Positions 63,215 to 64,000 of a stretch of DNA of 64,000 bases are shown piece by piece. The notes beneath the pieces were generated by a model. It ran no database searches. It was given only the letters and a program-made list of their open reading frames with translations, and had not been told where the DNA came from. Within the stretch, counting starts at the first letter, position 1. Each line of letters opens with the position of its first letter. A program made the position numbers and the translations under genes. This DNA comes from Hyperoplus lanceolatus (Eukaryota; Chordata; Actinopteri; Uranoscopiformes; Ammodytidae): positions 8,029,501 through 8,093,500 of the forward strand of contig CM049404.1 of the NCBI GenBank assembly GCA_026929865.2, read 5' to 3'.

Positions 63215-64000
63215 GGGATAGGGTCAGTGCACCATGGCATGAATACACTCTCAGTACATATAGGTCATTGCACTGATGTTAACTGGAGCCTTACGCACTA
63301 AGCTGATGCCTCGTGTATAAGACAGCTGATGCATTCATATGAGCATTGTCCTTATTCAGATAATAATGTGGTTTTGACATTACATAACAATCGTGAAGGT
63401 AAAATGAGGCAAATGTGTGCGTTAATCTCTTGTTTTTTTAATTTTTGTTGTTGATGTCATGGTTCCGACCCATTTTTTCTGTATTTCTGTGATCTATCCA
63501 TTGCCTTTCTGCTATGCATTTATGTTATGCTACAGCAAAGAAAGAGAAGAATGTATTTCAGGGCATATAAAGAAAAGAGGACACAGAACAGAAAGTAGAT
63601 GTCATGGACCAATTTTACTGTCATGTAGTGATGAAAACATGGTTTGCCCCCTGGAGCCCCTGGAAGCACCCCAGGCTTAGTCTCAGCACCATAACAAAGT
63701 GGTTTTATATAATAGCCCTTTGGAAAGCTGTGTGTGTTACCACCCGTCCTCCTCCTCTCTGTCTCTGTCTGTCTCTGTCTCTGTCTCTCTCTCTCTTTCC
63801 CTTTCTCTCTCTTTCCCTCTCTCTCTCTCTCTCTCTGTATTGATTTGACCAGTCAGAGATTTCACAGGCTGCCACAGCTTTAGAGCGGGGGAAATGGATG
63901 TTTTCTGCATCTTAAACCAGTGGTAATATAACAGCACTCTACAGGCTACAATGCCTATACTGTGACGCATCTTTAATCTCAAAATGTATAAATCTAGTCT
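63215..64000 (+). other. celsr3 intron 1, right edge of window
   Basis: AT-rich DNA with a CT-rich simple tract at about 63751-63838 (TCTCTCTG/TTTCCC units). No exon seen before the edge. Confidence 0.6.

Overview
The window is from a ray-finned fish genome, most likely a percomorph. It has split vertebrate genes with GT-AG introns, very many CA/GT microsatellites, and repeat families typical of teleosts: tRNA-derived SINEs, TTAA-flanked MITEs, hAT remnants, L2/Rex-like LINE pieces and a chromovirus-type Ty3/gypsy element. Two protein-coding genes are recognisable, both on the + strand. All identifications are from sequence reading and remembered family features; no search was run.

Left part (1-7195): the last eleven coding exons of dalrd3 (DALR anticodon-binding domain protein, the tRNA-Arg m3C partner of METTL2). 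The splice phases agree across all ten introns and give 350 residues ending at a TAG at 7193-7195. Its introns hold old repeats, including a hAT remnant of about 1 kb (3785-4839).

Middle (7196-50970): about 44 kb with no gene I can support. It holds very long CA/GT tracts (densest at 36.1-39.0 kb), three TTAA-flanked MITEs (15550-16067, 29937-30405, 46341-46528), LINE 3' pieces (34505-35310, 37860-38330, 44588-45729), two copies of a tRNA-SINE, a young but broken Ty3/gypsy fossil with near-identical LTRs (41324-44370), two diverged local duplications (22.1/24.6 kb and 27.3/27.7 kb), and several AT-rich stretches that look like candidate conserved non-coding DNA.

Right part (50971-64000): the giant first coding exon of celsr3 (cadherin EGF LAG seven-pass receptor, Flamingo family), 5665 coding bases from signal peptide into cadherin repeat 9, then the start of intron 1. 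The stretch between the signal peptide and cadherin 1 is about 925 residues, roughly three times what I recall for mammals, and ends in a furin-type site (RSRR) just before cadherin 1. Intron 1 holds a degenerate TGAG/TGAA array and a DNA transposon with a second one nested inside it.

The two genes are not known to act together. One serves tRNA modification, the other planar polarity and axon guidance. Both lie on human 3p21.31 in the same relative order and orientation, so the window looks like a compacted remnant of that ancestral block.
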